Made by a program: the position numbers and the translations under genes. From Camelus bactrianus (taxonomy: Eukaryota; Chordata; Mammalia; Artiodactyla; Camelidae), in the NCBI RefSeq assembly GCF_048773025.1, contig NC_133557.1:3984001-4048000 (forward strand): a stretch of DNA of 64,000 bases, in the 5' to 3' direction. The notes under the pieces were generated by a model, which saw only the letters and a program-made list of their open reading frames with translations, made no database searches and had not been told where the DNA came from. Below are positions 22,995 to 36,034 of the stretch, piece by piece. Each line of letters opens with the position of its first letter. The first letter of the stretch is position 1.

Positions 22995-23180
22995 AATCAT
23001 CAACACTTTGCATAATTCCCTCATTTAATTATCAAGTTATCAGGGTGAAGTAGACATTCTCTTCATACTATTATGGAGGAACCAGACACTCAGGCAGATA
23101 GTGACAGAACGGATTCAAACTCACATCTTCCTGAATCCACAACACAATCCTGTTCTCCCCTCCACTGCACTCTAACACCT
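22995..23180 (-). mobile_element. MIR SINE
   Basis: 'aattccctcatttaattatc', 'gaaccagacactcaggcag' and 'cggattcaaactcacatctt' follow antisense MIR, diverged. Confidence 0.6.
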
Positions 23181-23274
23181 TAGTCCCAAAAGATGCGATG
23201 CTTCCCACAGAATTATAACAGAAAGTTTTAAGAAGAAAATTCAGACCATTCCAGGGGAGGAGAGTTAATCAATG

Positions 23275-23560
23275 GTATCAATTATTCATTCAATCATCAG
23301 ATATGTATGAAGAGCCTACTGTGTGCCAGGTGCTAGGGAAACAGGGATATGCAGAGGATCCGAGCAGAATGAGGGTGTAAACCTCTGCGTTCATGTATCA
23401 GAGTCAGCGTGTGTCCCATATTTCCTTCTCTCATGGATGTTAGTGCTAGAGGAGCCGGCAATGAACAGGCAACCCAGACGTAAGAGTATTTTATGAGCTG
23501 CGATGCTTATGGAATCTGTGATGGTGGATCTTCATTCCGGGTGGTTCTTTGGACTTGACA
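23275..23560 (-). mobile_element. L2 LINE fragment
   Basis: 'ttattcattcaatcatcaga' and 'cctactgtgtgccaggtgct' are the antisense L2 3' end, extending to 'gccggcaatgaacaggcaac'. Confidence 0.65.
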
Positions 23561-24310
23561 ATCATATTACCTCACTCACCCTGGCACAGAAAATAATACT
23601 GCTTCAGCCTTGCCAAAAATTGTGCCCCATTGCAAACGCAATAGGTGCAAAGAACAGACAGGTGGCTTAAAAAGGGCCCATTTTGATGTGTCCTGGAACT
23701 GGCACAGGCACAGAGGAAGAAGTTTTCTTTCTGCTAGGGCTGCCAAGCTCGGGGAACATGCATATGGGCAGTGGGTGGCCATACTTAGGATGCATAACTG
23801 GCTAAAGATAAAATGATGCTGACATATTGAGATGCGGGATGCCTTTTGGGTCTGGGAGAGGGGAGCAGAAATGGGAGTGGGGCAGAAAGGTGAGGGGGAG
23901 AGGCAGGGAGAGAGGGATGCTAACAACCCCGGGGCTCAGGCTGGGCCACCAGGTGCCATTGCATTCTCCAGAGCACTAAACTCACTCTCACAGGCTGGCA
24001 CTGCCGTCACCCTTTCTGCAAAACCCACTCAGGCATGAGGTTGGGACATGCTCTCTCTTGTATCCCTTGATACAGCCTCTGGGACTCACTTGGTGCTCAA
24101 CACATATTATCTAATGAGGGACACACTTGGTGCTCAACACATACTATCTAATGAAAGAAGGGATGGGAGATGAGTGACTGAATGACTTCAAAAACAGAAG
24201 GAAAAAGAATCACATAGAGGAAATTTGCTTTCCTGTATCTGACTCCAAGGACAGAGTGCCTGGCTAAGCTGAGGAGTCAGCGAATATTCTAGCATTTTTC
24301 TATTTAAAAA
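23561..24310. other. No gene; small tandem duplication
   Basis: No gene recognised. A 31-base unit is repeated with period 37 at 24087-24117 and 24124-24154, with a single difference. Confidence 0.5.
24087..24154. repeat. Local tandem duplication (period 37)
   Basis: Both copies start 'cacttggtgctcaacacata' and end 'tatctaatga'; they differ at one base (att versus act). Confidence 0.85.
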
Positions 24311-24314
24311 AAAA

Positions 24315-25100
24315 AACATTCATTAATGTAGAGATTCCTCAAAAAATTAAAACTAGAACTGCTGTAAGATCTAGCAACCCCACTTCTGGGTATGTATCCA
24401 AAGGAAATGAAAACAAAATATCCAAGAGAGAGCTGCCTTGCCACATTCATTGCAGCATTATGTATTCACAAAAGACAAAACATGGAAACCACCTAAATGT
24501 CCATCAAGAGATGACTGGATAAAGAAGATGTGGTACGTATAAACAATGGAATACCATTCAGCCACGAGAGGGAAGGAAATCCTGCCACATGTGACAGCAT
24601 GGATAGACCCTGAGGGCATCGTGCTAAGAGAAATAAGCCAGGCAGGGGAGGACACGTAGGGTGTGATATCACTTACACTTGGAAATCTGAAGAAAAAAAC
24701 AGAAAAGTCAAACTCGTAGAAACAGAGAGTAGAAAAGTGGGTGCCAGGGGATGGAGGGTGGGGGAATAGGTGGAGTTTGGTAACAGGGTACAAACTTACA
24801 AACTTTCAGCTGTAAGGTGTAAGGCATTCAGGTAAAATGTGACTGTGGTTGACAGCATTGTATTGGGTAATTGAAATTGACTAAGAGACTAGAACTTAAC
24901 TGTTCTCATCACTGTTCCCACCCTTACGTCAATAAAAATATATTTTAAAAAAAGATAAATACATGAGGTGATGGATATATTAATTAACTAGATGAGGAGA
25001 ATCCTTTCACAATGTGTATGTGTATCAAATGCCCACAACATGCATTTTGAGTATCTGACAACTTTATATGTCAATTATACTTCTGTAAAGCTGAAAAGAA
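24315..25100 (+). mobile_element. Old L1 (L1M) 3' end
   Basis: ORF2 end text ('aaacatggaaaccacctaaa', 'agatgactggataaagaaga', 'aataccattcagccac') leads into a 3' UTR with 'tgaggtgatggatatattaa' and 'atgtcaattatacttctgta', which I know from L1MA/L1MB-type elements. Frames are broken. Older than the copies at 10427 and 19096. Confidence 0.82.
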
Positions 25101-26284
25101 ACATTAATTTAAAAAATAGTATTACGCCATATTCCATTATCAAGAGTCATCAATTAATAGCATATAACATACACTCATGGAAGAAGCTGCAACTTTTCTT
25201 CCACACGGACATGAATACAATTAGTTCATACAATCAAATGTCCCAAATCCTTAAAATACATACAGGTTTCAGGATTAATTTAGTTTAAGGAAACTCAATA
25301 CTGACAGGTAGAGCTCAAAGTCTTGAGAAAAGTAAGAAGTAGTTAAAACATTCATGATTTCTAGCTTTCTGTGGTTATAGGCTCCACGCCTGTAAAAATA
25401 ATGGAACTTCTTTCGAAATCGAATAACAACTGGTGTTAGTACAATCAGAGAAAGATCAGGAAGCTAGGGCCTCGGGACGAAGACATAACCAGATTGGATG
25501 TGTCTCTGTGAAACCTCAGAGGTATAATTTAAAAATTACTGGGTTAATTTGCTTTTCTATAACAAATGGTCCCTAAAAAGGATGGTGTAATTTATCATCC
25601 AGACATGAGGATGAAAAGTTCCTGGTGGGTAGCCAGGCCTTGTCTGGTCTCATAAATTCTGGTGGTGTGAGATTTCCTCCATCCCTGGCAGGTTTATGGA
25701 CACAGTAGATTTCCATGTTATCACCTTCCATTCCCAGTTGTGGCAATCCAGACCTTTTCATGAAGAAATCAAAACAAACATAAAAGCCAATAAACATTCA
25801 GCAATAAAAACTCATAAGGAATCCAGACCTAGGGGAAGTTAGTATCTGTTGTTGTTGGTCATTAAATTCTAAAGCCTTTCTTCTTTTCCACCCCACTCAG
25901 GAGACTGCTAGCCTCATGCTCCTTCACATCCCAGCCTCTCCTAAACTAGCCTTCAGTCATCCACACTAGGGAACAAATGACAGTGACTAACGGTATTTCG
26001 CTTTCAAAGTGCACGGTGACTTGAAAGAACAAAGCTTCGAGACAAGACAGTGGGTTCTGTTGGTGAGGTGCCCAGTACCAGTGAGAAGACAGGCAATGCA
26101 TTTTGAGGCTCCATAGATTTTTCCAGATACCTTTCTGGCATTGTGGAAGAGCAGGTTTTGCAAATCAACCCAAATAATGATCTTAAAAATAGTCAATTCA
26201 TTCATGCTTTCAAAATTTTTTTTCCATTTATTCAGCTAACACCTGGGACACATTCTTTTTCCATTCTTTCCAAGTTGAATGAAT
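25101..26284. other. No gene or repeat recognised
   Basis: No supported feature. Confidence 0.5.
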
Positions 26285-26400
26285 TTGGTAAATAATTAAC
26301 TACTTTATGCATCAGTTTCCCCTTCTGTAAGGTGGAGACAATGCAGTACTTACCTACAGGGTCATGGTGAGAGTGAATTAAGTTAGGACACATAACTGTC
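26285..26400 (+). mobile_element. MIR SINE fragment
   Basis: 'catcagtttccccttctgta' and 'cagtacttacctacagggtc' are the MIR core. Confidence 0.6.
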
Positions 26401-26439
26401 TCTATCCTCAAATGTCTTCTAGTCAGGAAAACAGTCATG

Positions 26440-26930
26440 CTGATAATGATAAGAAGTGTGTTAATGTGAGGAAGGTTAAGACTGGAAGAGGAAACCACGT
26501 AGGTGTCCATTGCAAGAGTCAAAGAGAGAAATGCCACAGGTTTGGACTAAAGCAATGGGTAAGAAAGTGAAGGCTTGGTGAGGGAGAGGAGAGGAAGGAT
26601 GTATGAGCCTTTTGGGAAGCAGAATAATGAGACATGGAAACCAGTTGAATATGGGAAGTAAGAGATGATGGCCAATGGGGTGGCTTCAAGTCACTCCCTT
26701 GGGCAACTGAGTAGATGGTGACTGTTCCCCAAGGATACAAATAAAGGAAGAAGAGGGGAGAGACGCTCATTTGTGGACACTTTGTGTCTGAGGTAGAGCT
26801 GTTACTAAGGAATAGGATATATGGATCTGGAAAGTTTTAAGTTGATAACTGAGATTTGGGAATTGCAGCTGATAGGCAGGAGAGGAAACTTTGACTAGAT
26901 TGGAGGCCTACAGACATATCCCTCCTTTAT
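26440..26930 (-). mobile_element. Old mammalian interspersed repeat (L2-like)
   Basis: Another copy of the family at 11205-11870, covering the part beyond 'ttgggcaactgagtagatgg' and reaching 'tggaaagttttaagttgata' and 'atttgggaattgcagctgat'. Diverged, and named with the same caution. Confidence 0.45.
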
Positions 26931-27019
26931 TGGGGATGCTCTGTGTGTCATTTTAATTCACGCTCATAACAGCCCTGAAAGATAAAGGTGGGTGTTAGAA
27001 CGTGGGTCCTGTCATATGT

Positions 27020-27360
27020 GACTGAGACCAAAACAACACTGGCTTAAAGGAGATACAACTTTATTTTTCTGTCATGGAAAAATCTGAGCTGGATGTGGTG
27101 GCCCTGTTCTAGGTATGATGCTCCACTGTCTGAAGAGCCCAGGGTCCTTCTTTTCTGTTGTCCTATCTTTCCTAAACTCACTGCCAAGCCTACATCCAGC
27201 CAGGAGACAGGGGAGGAGGAGGGGAGAAGAACACATCCGCTCCCTTAAAGGTATGGCCCCAGGTTGAATATGTCACTTCCACCTTTGACTCATTGATAAT
27301 TTAGTCTGTGTCAATTTACAGCTCCAAGGAAGGCTGGTCTTTATTCTGAGTGGTCCTTGC
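27020..27360 (-). mobile_element. LTR fossil, probably MaLR-like
   Basis: Antisense copy of the family at 2945-3375: 'acaacactggcttaaaggag' at one end and 'aggaaggctggtctttattc' at the other. Old solo LTR, broken. Confidence 0.5.
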
Positions 27361-27369
27361 AGTGCTATG

Positions 27370-27740
27370 TATAAAAGCAACACTGGGGACAACACACCTG
27401 TCCATCAAAAAGGGAACAGGTACTTCCATGCAGGGAATACTAGGCAGCTGTAGAAAGGAATGTGGAATAGCTCTGCAAACTCTTACAGAAGAACCTCTGG
27501 GATGAGTGGGGAAACAGCACAATAGAGAAGTGCATGCGACCATTTATCTAAGAAGGCAAGGCATAGACATATATATTGGCTTTTAAGAAAAAGATTGGAC
27601 GATGAACCATACAATTTAAAAATTAGTATTCTATAGAAGGAGGAAAGGAACAGAGTGGAAGAGACAGGCTGGAAGCCCACTTTTCTGAATAGATTGCACG
27701 CTGATTGTGAACCTTGTAAATATTTTACATAATTATATAA
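27370..27740 (+). mobile_element. Old LINE (L1-like) 3' fragment
   Basis: 'ctgtccatcaaaaagggaac', 'actaggcagctgtag' and 'gcgaccatttatctaagaag' resemble the end of a very old L1. Diverged; low certainty. Confidence 0.4.
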
Positions 27741-28969
27741 GAAAAGTCAAAACCAAGTCCTAAACACCAAATGCAAAATGAAACAAGTAAATCTGATTAT
27801 AAGTTCTTTTGGGCACATACCATCCTATCTTGAGTGACTTTAGATCATGGGCATTTGGTAATACATTCCTAGTGGGCTGTACCCCATTGACAAAAACAAA
27901 ACTGTAATACAAGTTATTTGTAGTAAGTCATGTATTAGTGGTGGTATTGACTGTTATTCTGAGTCTATCTGTGGACAGGGGAATAAAGCATGAATAATTT
28001 TGCTCAATGTCATGGAGAATCAGGATTTTTAGAAAGAAAGGGCAGAGGGAAGTAAAAACCAATCCATTTTTAAGACAAAAAAGTCTGTAGGCCTGAATTT
28101 GAATTGGAAGTTTTATTTTGAATTAATGACACATTTTCTGTTAAAAAAAAATAGATGTACATACACACGCACACAAATATTTTCTAGATCTTTCCACCGA
28201 AAAGGCCTGGACACAATGACAAACTCAGTGATGCAAGTACCTCTTAGGTAAGGGTGTTATCTCTAAATGCCATTGCTCCACTAAAGGCATCAGGAAGATG
28301 GCTGGTTCTGGTTCCAGGGCAGGAAATGATGTGCCTGGAACAAGGAAGATATCAAAGCTCCAATGTGCGTGTCAAAGGTCTCAGGAGCAAACTTGAAGAG
28401 TCACTGACCAAAGACGGGAAATTCAGGGCATTAATATAGTTAGCAATGTAATGGATGAAAATATACAGTTAGTTCAAAATCGAAAACCAAATAATAACAA
28501 TAAAACATCTATTTGCTCACCTTTGGAGGATGCCAGGGAACAAATTATTATTTCGAAAACAGCTTAATGTGAACTATATTTCAGGTCACCAAATAGTTGA
28601 TTAGAGGAAGTTTATCTTTTCAATGAATTCTAGAGAACATTTTCCAGCTAAGAAACGAGAAAGAAAAAATAGAATCAGAATATTGTCACTTTCCAGTCCC
28701 TAAAGATTACATACATGTCAGTCTAGGCAATAATCCTCACTACCTGCTAACGTCTTAGAAAAGCAAAGTATTATGTGCTTCCCAATTGAAATACACAAGA
28801 CCACTTTGAAGCACTCTTTTTAAAAACTCAAACCTATTGCTATTTAGTCTTTAGATCTAACTACCAATTCACAGGAAAAACAGGGAACAGAGGAGCACGG
28901 TGAACAATACCTAGGTGATAACAGGTCATCAGAATCAAGGTTGCAGGAAACCTAACAGGACAAAACATT
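27741..28969. other. No gene or repeat recognised
   Basis: No supported feature. Short A-rich runs only. Confidence 0.5.
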
Positions 28970-29405
28970 TGAGTTACTCAAAAAAATAAATTTCAAGGAC
29001 AAAAAAAAAACAAGAAACAGATTATGTCGACCAAATGCAATGTATAAACCTTATCTGGATCTGGATTTAAACAAAGGCAGTTAGGAAACATTGAGAGAAA
29101 GTCAAAGACTGATGGCTATTGGAAGATGGGGACGCATTACTTTTGAAGCGTGATACATTGCAGAAAAGTCATTATCTTTTAGAAATACACAGTGATATAT
29201 TTATGACTAAGATGACATAATGGATGATGTTTCTGGGATTGGCTTCAAAATAATATGGCAAGTTTGGAATGAGGGATACAGATGAAGCCAGATTTGTCAT
29301 GAGTCAATAATTGTTAAAACTGTGTGATAGCTACATTGGGGTCATTCTACTAATTTCTATTTTTTTAGAATATGTTTTAGATTTTCAATATGAAAAAATT
29401 TGAAT
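28970..29405 (+). mobile_element. Old LINE 3' UTR (L1ME/L1MC-like)
   Basis: 'accaaatgcaatgtataaac', 'ttctgggattggcttcaaaa' and 'tcattctactaatttctatt' follow in order a 3' UTR seen also at 50985-51470, 42350-42905 and 52715-53750. Old and non-coding; the class is likely L1, the subfamily uncertain. Confidence 0.5.
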
Positions 29406-31299
29406 CAGTATCTATGGAAGATAGAAAGAATATTGGCAGGAAAGTAGAAAAGTCTACCACAGTATATATAATAATGTACATTCGTTTTATAGATGGAGAA
29501 ACTGTGTCTTAGAAGAAAGAATTGGATGGTTTCCTAGGCTGGTACCAGAAATGGGCAGACTTAGGAAAAGGAACACAGAAAGAGTCAGAAAAGGAGAGGA
29601 GGGGCCCCTAGGAAGTTCAGGAGAGAACGGTGCAACAGAAAGGAAGTTCGAGGGAGTTCAGAAAGGAGGAGTCTCTGTGCTCATAAAAATGTGCCGTTTG
29701 TTTTAAAAAAGAAAATTCATTGATCAAGCGTTTATTAAGGACCTACCATTAAAGCTCCCTGACCAAAGCCCTTCTGGAACACACCTTGAGTCAAACAAAG
29801 TGAGACTGGGTTAACTTGCTGCAGCAAAGGAGAACCCACCCTGAGACGTTGTGGGAGGTGCATCTCATGGGATTTGGGCTCCTGGTGGGTGATTGTAAGG
29901 TGGGTTTAAGGAAACAGAGGCCAATTCTGGGGAGATGTTGTCCAAGCTGGGGTATCTGAATAATTTTTCTCTGGGAGGGGGGAAGGCTAAAGCAGGGCCA
30001 GATATATCATCGGTAGTCAGGAGGGGGCTGTGGTTAACCGTTGGCTGAGGGTGCCGAGTGGCCTCACTCTGTCTAGTTTATGTGCTGTGAGAGTTGCTCA
30101 TATTCAGCGAGGAGCATCGTGGCCTAGTGGTCAGAAGGTCTGGTCTTCACTTTCTGAGTCTGTCTACGCAGAGCTTCGTGCTGGGGTTGCAAACCTGGGG
30201 AGCAAGGCTCTAGCCTCTAAGGATGTCAATGTCAGCCTGTAGTTCAAAGGCCAGTCAGAGGGGCTGTAGGGAGAACCTCTTAGCAACTCACACGCTGAGC
30301 AAACTTTATTTTGCATCTTGCTCTTTAAGAAGCGCACACATAGGCATCTAAAATGAAAAGGGGGAAGCAGCAGAGACAGAAATGGTTCCCAAACGGCAGG
30401 AACAGGCATCAATCTCACAGCTGAAAAGTGGAATGAAAGGAACGTAATCAATTACCCAGAAAAGACACATGTGGAGAGAATAGATAACCCATTAAATTAA
30501 AAAATTAAAGGGAGTCTCATTAATGGTTACAGAGATCTTCTGGATTGTTTTAGAAACGATTAAAAGGAAAAAAATCTAAGTTGTATTTCTTTAATGCACC
30601 TCACATCATTAACTTTACATAAATTTAACTGGCACTGAGTGCAGGACTTTTCAAGAGAATCACCACTTAAAAACAGAAACCCTAGACGCATCAGCATTTA
30701 TATTTCGGTATTGGCCATTATCAGGCAATTTCAGCCAAAAGAAGAAAGAGTAAGGTAATTAAAGTAACTTTCCTGGATGTCGCAGGTTAAGCACATGCAG
30801 TTGCTGGATGCTTTTATATTCCTGAGGAGAAACGTTTTTCAGACCACTTTTTGTTCTTTACTTCTTGGTATTTGGAATATGGATTTTGTAATGGAACTTT
30901 TGTTCGTGGATGTGACCCTGGTTCTAGGAGCCCCAAGTCCAGAAAAGAGAGCCCCTCTTGTTCCACTTGTTACCATGGTGAGAAGCCAGCAGCAGAATTT
31001 GGCTGCAGGAAGGGGGCAGTCTGGAGGCAGGGCTCACGCTAGCCCTGGAGGAAGCCAGGTCCTTTCTAAGAAGTAGAAGTGGAGCTCACAGGTCCCAGAA
31101 ATGTGAGCCCTTGAGGTGGCGGAAGGAGAAACACAAGAAGAGAGAGGAGAGAAACAGGATGAAAATGGGCCAGAAGAGAAATGAACAGAAGAGAGAGAGG
31201 GGGACGTAGGACACAAAATGAACTAGGAGAGACAGAGGACCTTGGATGTTCCAGCCACTTTGCTATCCAATGCAGACCCGCTAACCCCATTCATTCTCC
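29406..31299. other. No gene or repeat recognised
   Basis: Almost 1.9 kb without a clear repeat. A tRNA-like phrase near 30119-30140 was considered and rejected. Confidence 0.45.
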
Positions 31300-31435
31300 C
31301 CAACCCCCTAATGAGATGTTACTGCTTATAATTTAGAGGAAATGGAGACAGAGAAGAGCCTAAGTAACTCGCTCATCCAGAATATGGCTGAGGCTCTTGG
31401 AGTCTACAGCCTGTTTTGCCTAAGGCACTGGATCT
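31300..31435 (-). mobile_element. MIR SINE fragment
   Basis: 'tttagaggaaatggagacag' and 'gcctaagtaactcgctcatc' match the antisense MIR middle. Confidence 0.5.
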
Positions 31436-32179
31436 TTGCTTTAACGACGTCTCGTTAACAACGAGGGATTGCAAACTCAGATTCCAAACAGGTACCATGA
31501 AGGTGTGATGTGGGTGGGGGGTGAGGAATTGTGGCCTAATGGAGAATGTCTGTCCCAACTAAAGTTATGCCATTAAAAACCTTATTATTCTGGCTTCATG
31601 GAACCATTCTGAGTGCCCACTGGTGGAACTTGGCTTTAACACCTGTGGCTGAAGCTGCTTGTCCTCTCTTTCCTGTCCTTCTCGACACTCTCCCTCCCTA
31701 CTGTCCTCCCAACCCTGGTCCCCTCTTGGTCCACCTCTCCTGCCTCTCATCTCCCAAAGATTCATTCTCAATTAGAAGAACTTCTTATATCCCCTTTAAT
31801 CCACCAGAATGCCTGGGCCCACTAAAATTCTATCTACTTTCTTTTTTTAACTTTGCTAACATAAATAGTAGACTTTAACTCATTCCAATAAAAGACTAGT
31901 TCATTTAGAATCTGACAGAAGAAATCTTAGGAATGTTCAAATCTAGTACAATGATTTTACCTTGGGAAATTTAAGGGCTAGAGGTCACACATTTTTACCA
32001 AGTTCATTCAGGTTTCCCACGGTCACTTGGCTTTTAACTGATGTAGCCAAATGTTAAAGCTGTGTCCTCATTTTTCCTGCAGATCCGTTTCCTCTATCTT
32101 TTCTTCAGGTAACAGAAAACCCCTGCTTATTCACTCATAACAATTAGCAAGAGGAATCCAGGTAGCAAATAGATAGGAA
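31436..32179. other. No gene or repeat recognised
   Basis: A pyrimidine-rich stretch lies at about 31660-31760; otherwise nothing recognisable. Confidence 0.45.
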
Positions 32180-32415
32180 AAGGGAATAATATGCCATATT
32201 TATATGAAGTTTTACAGTTTAAAATCATCTCATTTGCTCAACACAATAAGCTTAGGAGATGGGAAGAAAAGATATTATTTCCAATTTACAGATGGACAGA
32301 GGCTGAGAGAGTATGACTTATTTTGCTCAAGTTATATCCTGGAACAGTAAAGATGAGAAATCCGGTCTTTGAGCCTGAACTGAATGCCCTTTCCAACGTG
32401 CCACAGTTTCTCTTT
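32180..32415 (-). mobile_element. MIR SINE
   Basis: 'ccaatttacagatggacaga' and 'ggctgagagagtatgactta' with the flanking blocks follow antisense MIR. Confidence 0.65.
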
Positions 32416-32559
32416 TTCATAAAGAAATCGGTATGTGTGGGAGTTAATGCTGTTTCATTTGTTTCTTCTTCTTCTAATTTGCTACTTGCTAATTTGTTTT
32501 AAGATCATAAAAACTACTCCGCTTACTTAGTGCAGTGTCCTCTACCTCTTATGAACCCC

Positions 32560-32865
32560 CGACACCAGTATGCGAACAAGCCTGGCTGGCTTGCTGGAGG
32601 AAGAGAGATCACGTGGGGAAGAGACCATGTGTACTAGCTGAGTCCAGCCTAGACCAGCCTTCAGCCATGCGACCTGCAAATATGTGACGGAGCCCAACCA
32701 AGATCAACAGAGCCGCCTCCTTGATCTACAACTGCCGGCAAAAGCCGAGGCTAGATGTACACACAGGTCTGCTGGAGACTTGTGAGCAAGGAGAAATGTT
32801 TGTTACTTTAAGATACTGAATTTTGGGGCAGGTTGTTATGCAGCAGTAGCTAAATGATGCAATGC
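32560..32865 (+). mobile_element. MaLR (MLT1-like) LTR, 3' part
   Basis: 'cagccttcagccatgcgacc' and the end block 'actgaattttggggcaggtt' followed by 'gttatgcagcagtagctaaa' are typical of MLT1 LTR 3' ends. Old and broken, no internal part. Confidence 0.65.
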
Positions 32866-35074
32866 CTTATCTTAGAACCTGGAGGTGCGGGTTTGATAGA
32901 GACTTTTCACCAACTGCTCAGTTGGTTTTATAGGAAACTAACTTCCAAAAAACTCTATAACTTTTTTTCCCCTTAAGTTTCAAGACTGCTTGCCTGCCTG
33001 ATAGATTGATGGTGTATCTCTGTGTACAGAGATTTACAGATGTGTTGGTTGCCAGGACAAGTTATGCCAATTGGCTGAATATCATTCAACATAAAACCTA
33101 CTTGGCTATTAATATTTTGATGAATAACAGTGGACTGTTTTAAAAATACCTGGTCATTTCACTAAAACAACTTTTAATTTCCTGGATCATACATTTCAAA
33201 TCTCTTTATAAGGAATCCAAAGAAATGGGCCCAGCGTATAGAGTGGAATGTGTTATTATCCTAAGCCATGCTTTCTCAAAGGAAAGAAAACTGGTTCTTG
33301 GTGGGCAAAAAAAAAAAAAAAAAATCTTAGATTTTCCAAAGCCATGTGGTCTTCCAAAGAGCCATAGTACATTAGCAGATATGTACCTGTGATATTAGAA
33401 TTTCTGGGGGTGGGGAGAGGGGTAGCTTAGTACTAAGAAAAGTAAAAAGTCTCATTCCGGGGGATGATAATGAAAAAAAAAGTTTAGAAACACTGTTCGA
33501 AGCAGAGGCCAGCACCAAATTGTCACAGGTGATAATTTTTCACCATATCCTCTCACATTGTTTATTTTCCTCTTAATTTATAGCCTGTAATGCTTCTGGT
33601 TTCCATTTTCCATTTGCACTCAAAATGAGATCCATCTCTCCTCATTTCTGGAGTAACAGCCAGGGTAGAATCCTTGCTAATATTTTCATATCACCACCGT
33701 CATTCATTGTTTACTTTTTGTAAGGAGCTACTAGCAAACAGTCTCCCTGGATAAATATGTTCCATCTGCCACAGAGTTCTCTCTCCTTGTTACCATGGAG
33801 TCGCTGAAGATACCAGTGCCTTACACCTGGCTAGTTTAGCAGCAGGTGTTAGAAAAAACAGCTGATCAGTGTACCTAGATAAGGAGGTAAGAGGGCATTT
33901 TCATACTGTGGTCTACTGGGAGGCAAGGATTTCTACTAGAGTAACACTCTGGCCTCTATCCATCCCCTTACTCCTGCCTCCCCTGGAGGGAGCAAAGACT
34001 CTGCTAATAGGTGAGTTCCAAAGAAATTGCGAATGCTTGGCTCGAGTCCTGCCCTGTGGAATCAGCTTGCCAGCAAAGAGCATTCATTCCCATCTCTTCC
34101 TTAACGTAAGTTTTTCAGGCGATCACCCCTCATTGGGGAGGATGGTATTTTCTCGAGTACCTATAACTCATTTATAAGTTCCAAAGGAGCCATATGGATA
34201 GCAGATAGAAGGTACTTTCTTGAACTAGCCTTTCTAAGTCATAAAGGTTGTTTTTTGATCTCTGGCTACTGCCTACACCTATCAATGGGCTCCAGATGTA
34301 GGTGGGTAAAAAGATGAGTGTTACATATTTGCTTCCTTAAATCCCCATGAAGTTTTTCTAAAGTTGAGATAACATTCTCAGGTCCAACTTCTACACACAG
34401 CCCTTCAGTGTAGACCATAGAATGGCTGGATTCCATAATTTTTTACCACCTACATGGCTAACCCCACATCCCGTGTGTGAAATGCACAAGCCGTGGATTT
34501 CATCAGAATTGTCACAAAGGGGTTGCGTGTGACAATCTTTAGATTACACACTTCTGCAGTGCTCATGATTTGAGAGTCAAGGATTTTTAAAGGGGAGAAG
34601 TTCAGTATTCATTACCTTCTTTTTTCTGAAATGCAATTCCCTCGTTTACTTATTCCACAAATACGCATAGTGCACACGTAGCGAGCACTCTGTATTTGCT
34701 ACCTTGTACTCTTGCTGCAAGGAATGCCTGTGAGACACATTTCTAAGTTATGAGACCTAAACAGATTTTTGCTGTGCAACTTCTGGAAAGACTGTTGCTT
34801 CCATGGCAAAAAGTATAAATCTAGCTGATATTTCTTTTTTTTTTTTCTTCTCTTTTCCTGACTAATTGTAGACCTGGAGATACAGCCACCGCATTGCACT
34901 CATGAAGATAATAATGATAATAAGGGTGAAATGAAATCAATCATGAGCTAAGCTTATTGAAGCAGAAAAATAGGAGTGAGAATTCCTATTTGGCAATCGA
35001 AATGGTATGAATCAAAGCCCCCAAGTGCCTTCCTCCAGATTCCCTTTTTACTCTGAGGTGACAGGGAATAAATC
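32866..35074. other. No gene or repeat recognised
   Basis: About 2.2 kb without a feature I can support. A run of 18 A lies at 33307-33324. Confidence 0.45.
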
Positions 35075-35460
35075 CTCATTTATTAAGGCTCTGCTCGTCA
35101 GGTCTTTGTCATTTGCAGTCCAGTGCTTTCCTAATATACGACATGCCACAATGTATAGGACATGCTTTCTACTCTGAAGCTGTTCATAGTCTGGAGTGAC
35201 CTCAGTTTAGGCAAAAAGCATTACAATAGGGGTAAATACAGGAAGGCTACAGATAGAAAATGGGCCATTGACTTAGTCTAGGGTGGACTTTTTGGAATAG
35301 CTAAATCCAAGCTAAAACCTGGAAATCAGAACGAGTTAGGTACAGGGTTAAGGGAATTAGAGCAAAGAATGAGACGGTAGAGTTAGAAACGAGGAGAGGG
35401 GTAAAGCCAAATAAGGAGACAAGGCTCCAAGGACAAGGTGGGAGCTGCATTCATCCTACC
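35075..35460 (-). mobile_element. Old mammalian interspersed repeat (L2-like)
   Basis: 'tttctactctgaagctgttc', 'ccaagctaaaacctggaaat' and 'agagcaaagaatgagac' match the 5' side of the family at 11205. Confidence 0.45.
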
Positions 35461-36034
35461 CCTGGCCCACGCTGCAGTTAACATATCACTTTCTCTATGC
35501 TGAGGGCCAGAAGGGTATTGCAGCCATGATACATTATAGACAAGATATCATGTTCAATCATTATTTACTGGTCTCCTTTTTGTCCAGAAATACATCTCCT
35601 TACACGGACTGAAAAATTTGAGGCTGATTTAATATACAAGTCTCATAAGTTTTCCTTAATCTTACCTGGGGGTAATCCAGAAACCAAGCTTTGTCTCTGG
35701 TGCCTAACAGTAAATATTCTATTCAATATTCTCTTCTAAAAACATGTTTTGGACTCAGATCTGTGCTATAGCTTCCTAGAAGTTCTCCGACTCTTTATGC
35801 TTTCATGGTCTAGTTCTCCTTTTGCCTTTAGTGATGGCTGAGTGACTCCAGGGACTTGTGGAAGGTGCTGGTAACTGGGCACTCTCCCCTGAAAGTAGAG
35901 AAGGTAGAGGCTCAGGGTGGCCTGGGGAGCTGAGCTGAGCGACACTCAGGTCAGTGGTGTCTGGAGCGATCTCCTTGGCTTGATGATTCTGCTTTCAGGA
36001 GTCACAGCAAGCAGTATCTTCTACCTGCCCATGA
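35461..36034. other. No gene or repeat recognised
   Basis: No supported feature. Confidence 0.5.

Noticed and set aside
30110-30150. tRNA- or SINE-like phrase 'gtggcctagtggtcagaagg'
   Set aside because: No second promoter box, tail or duplication nearby; too short to support a SINE call.
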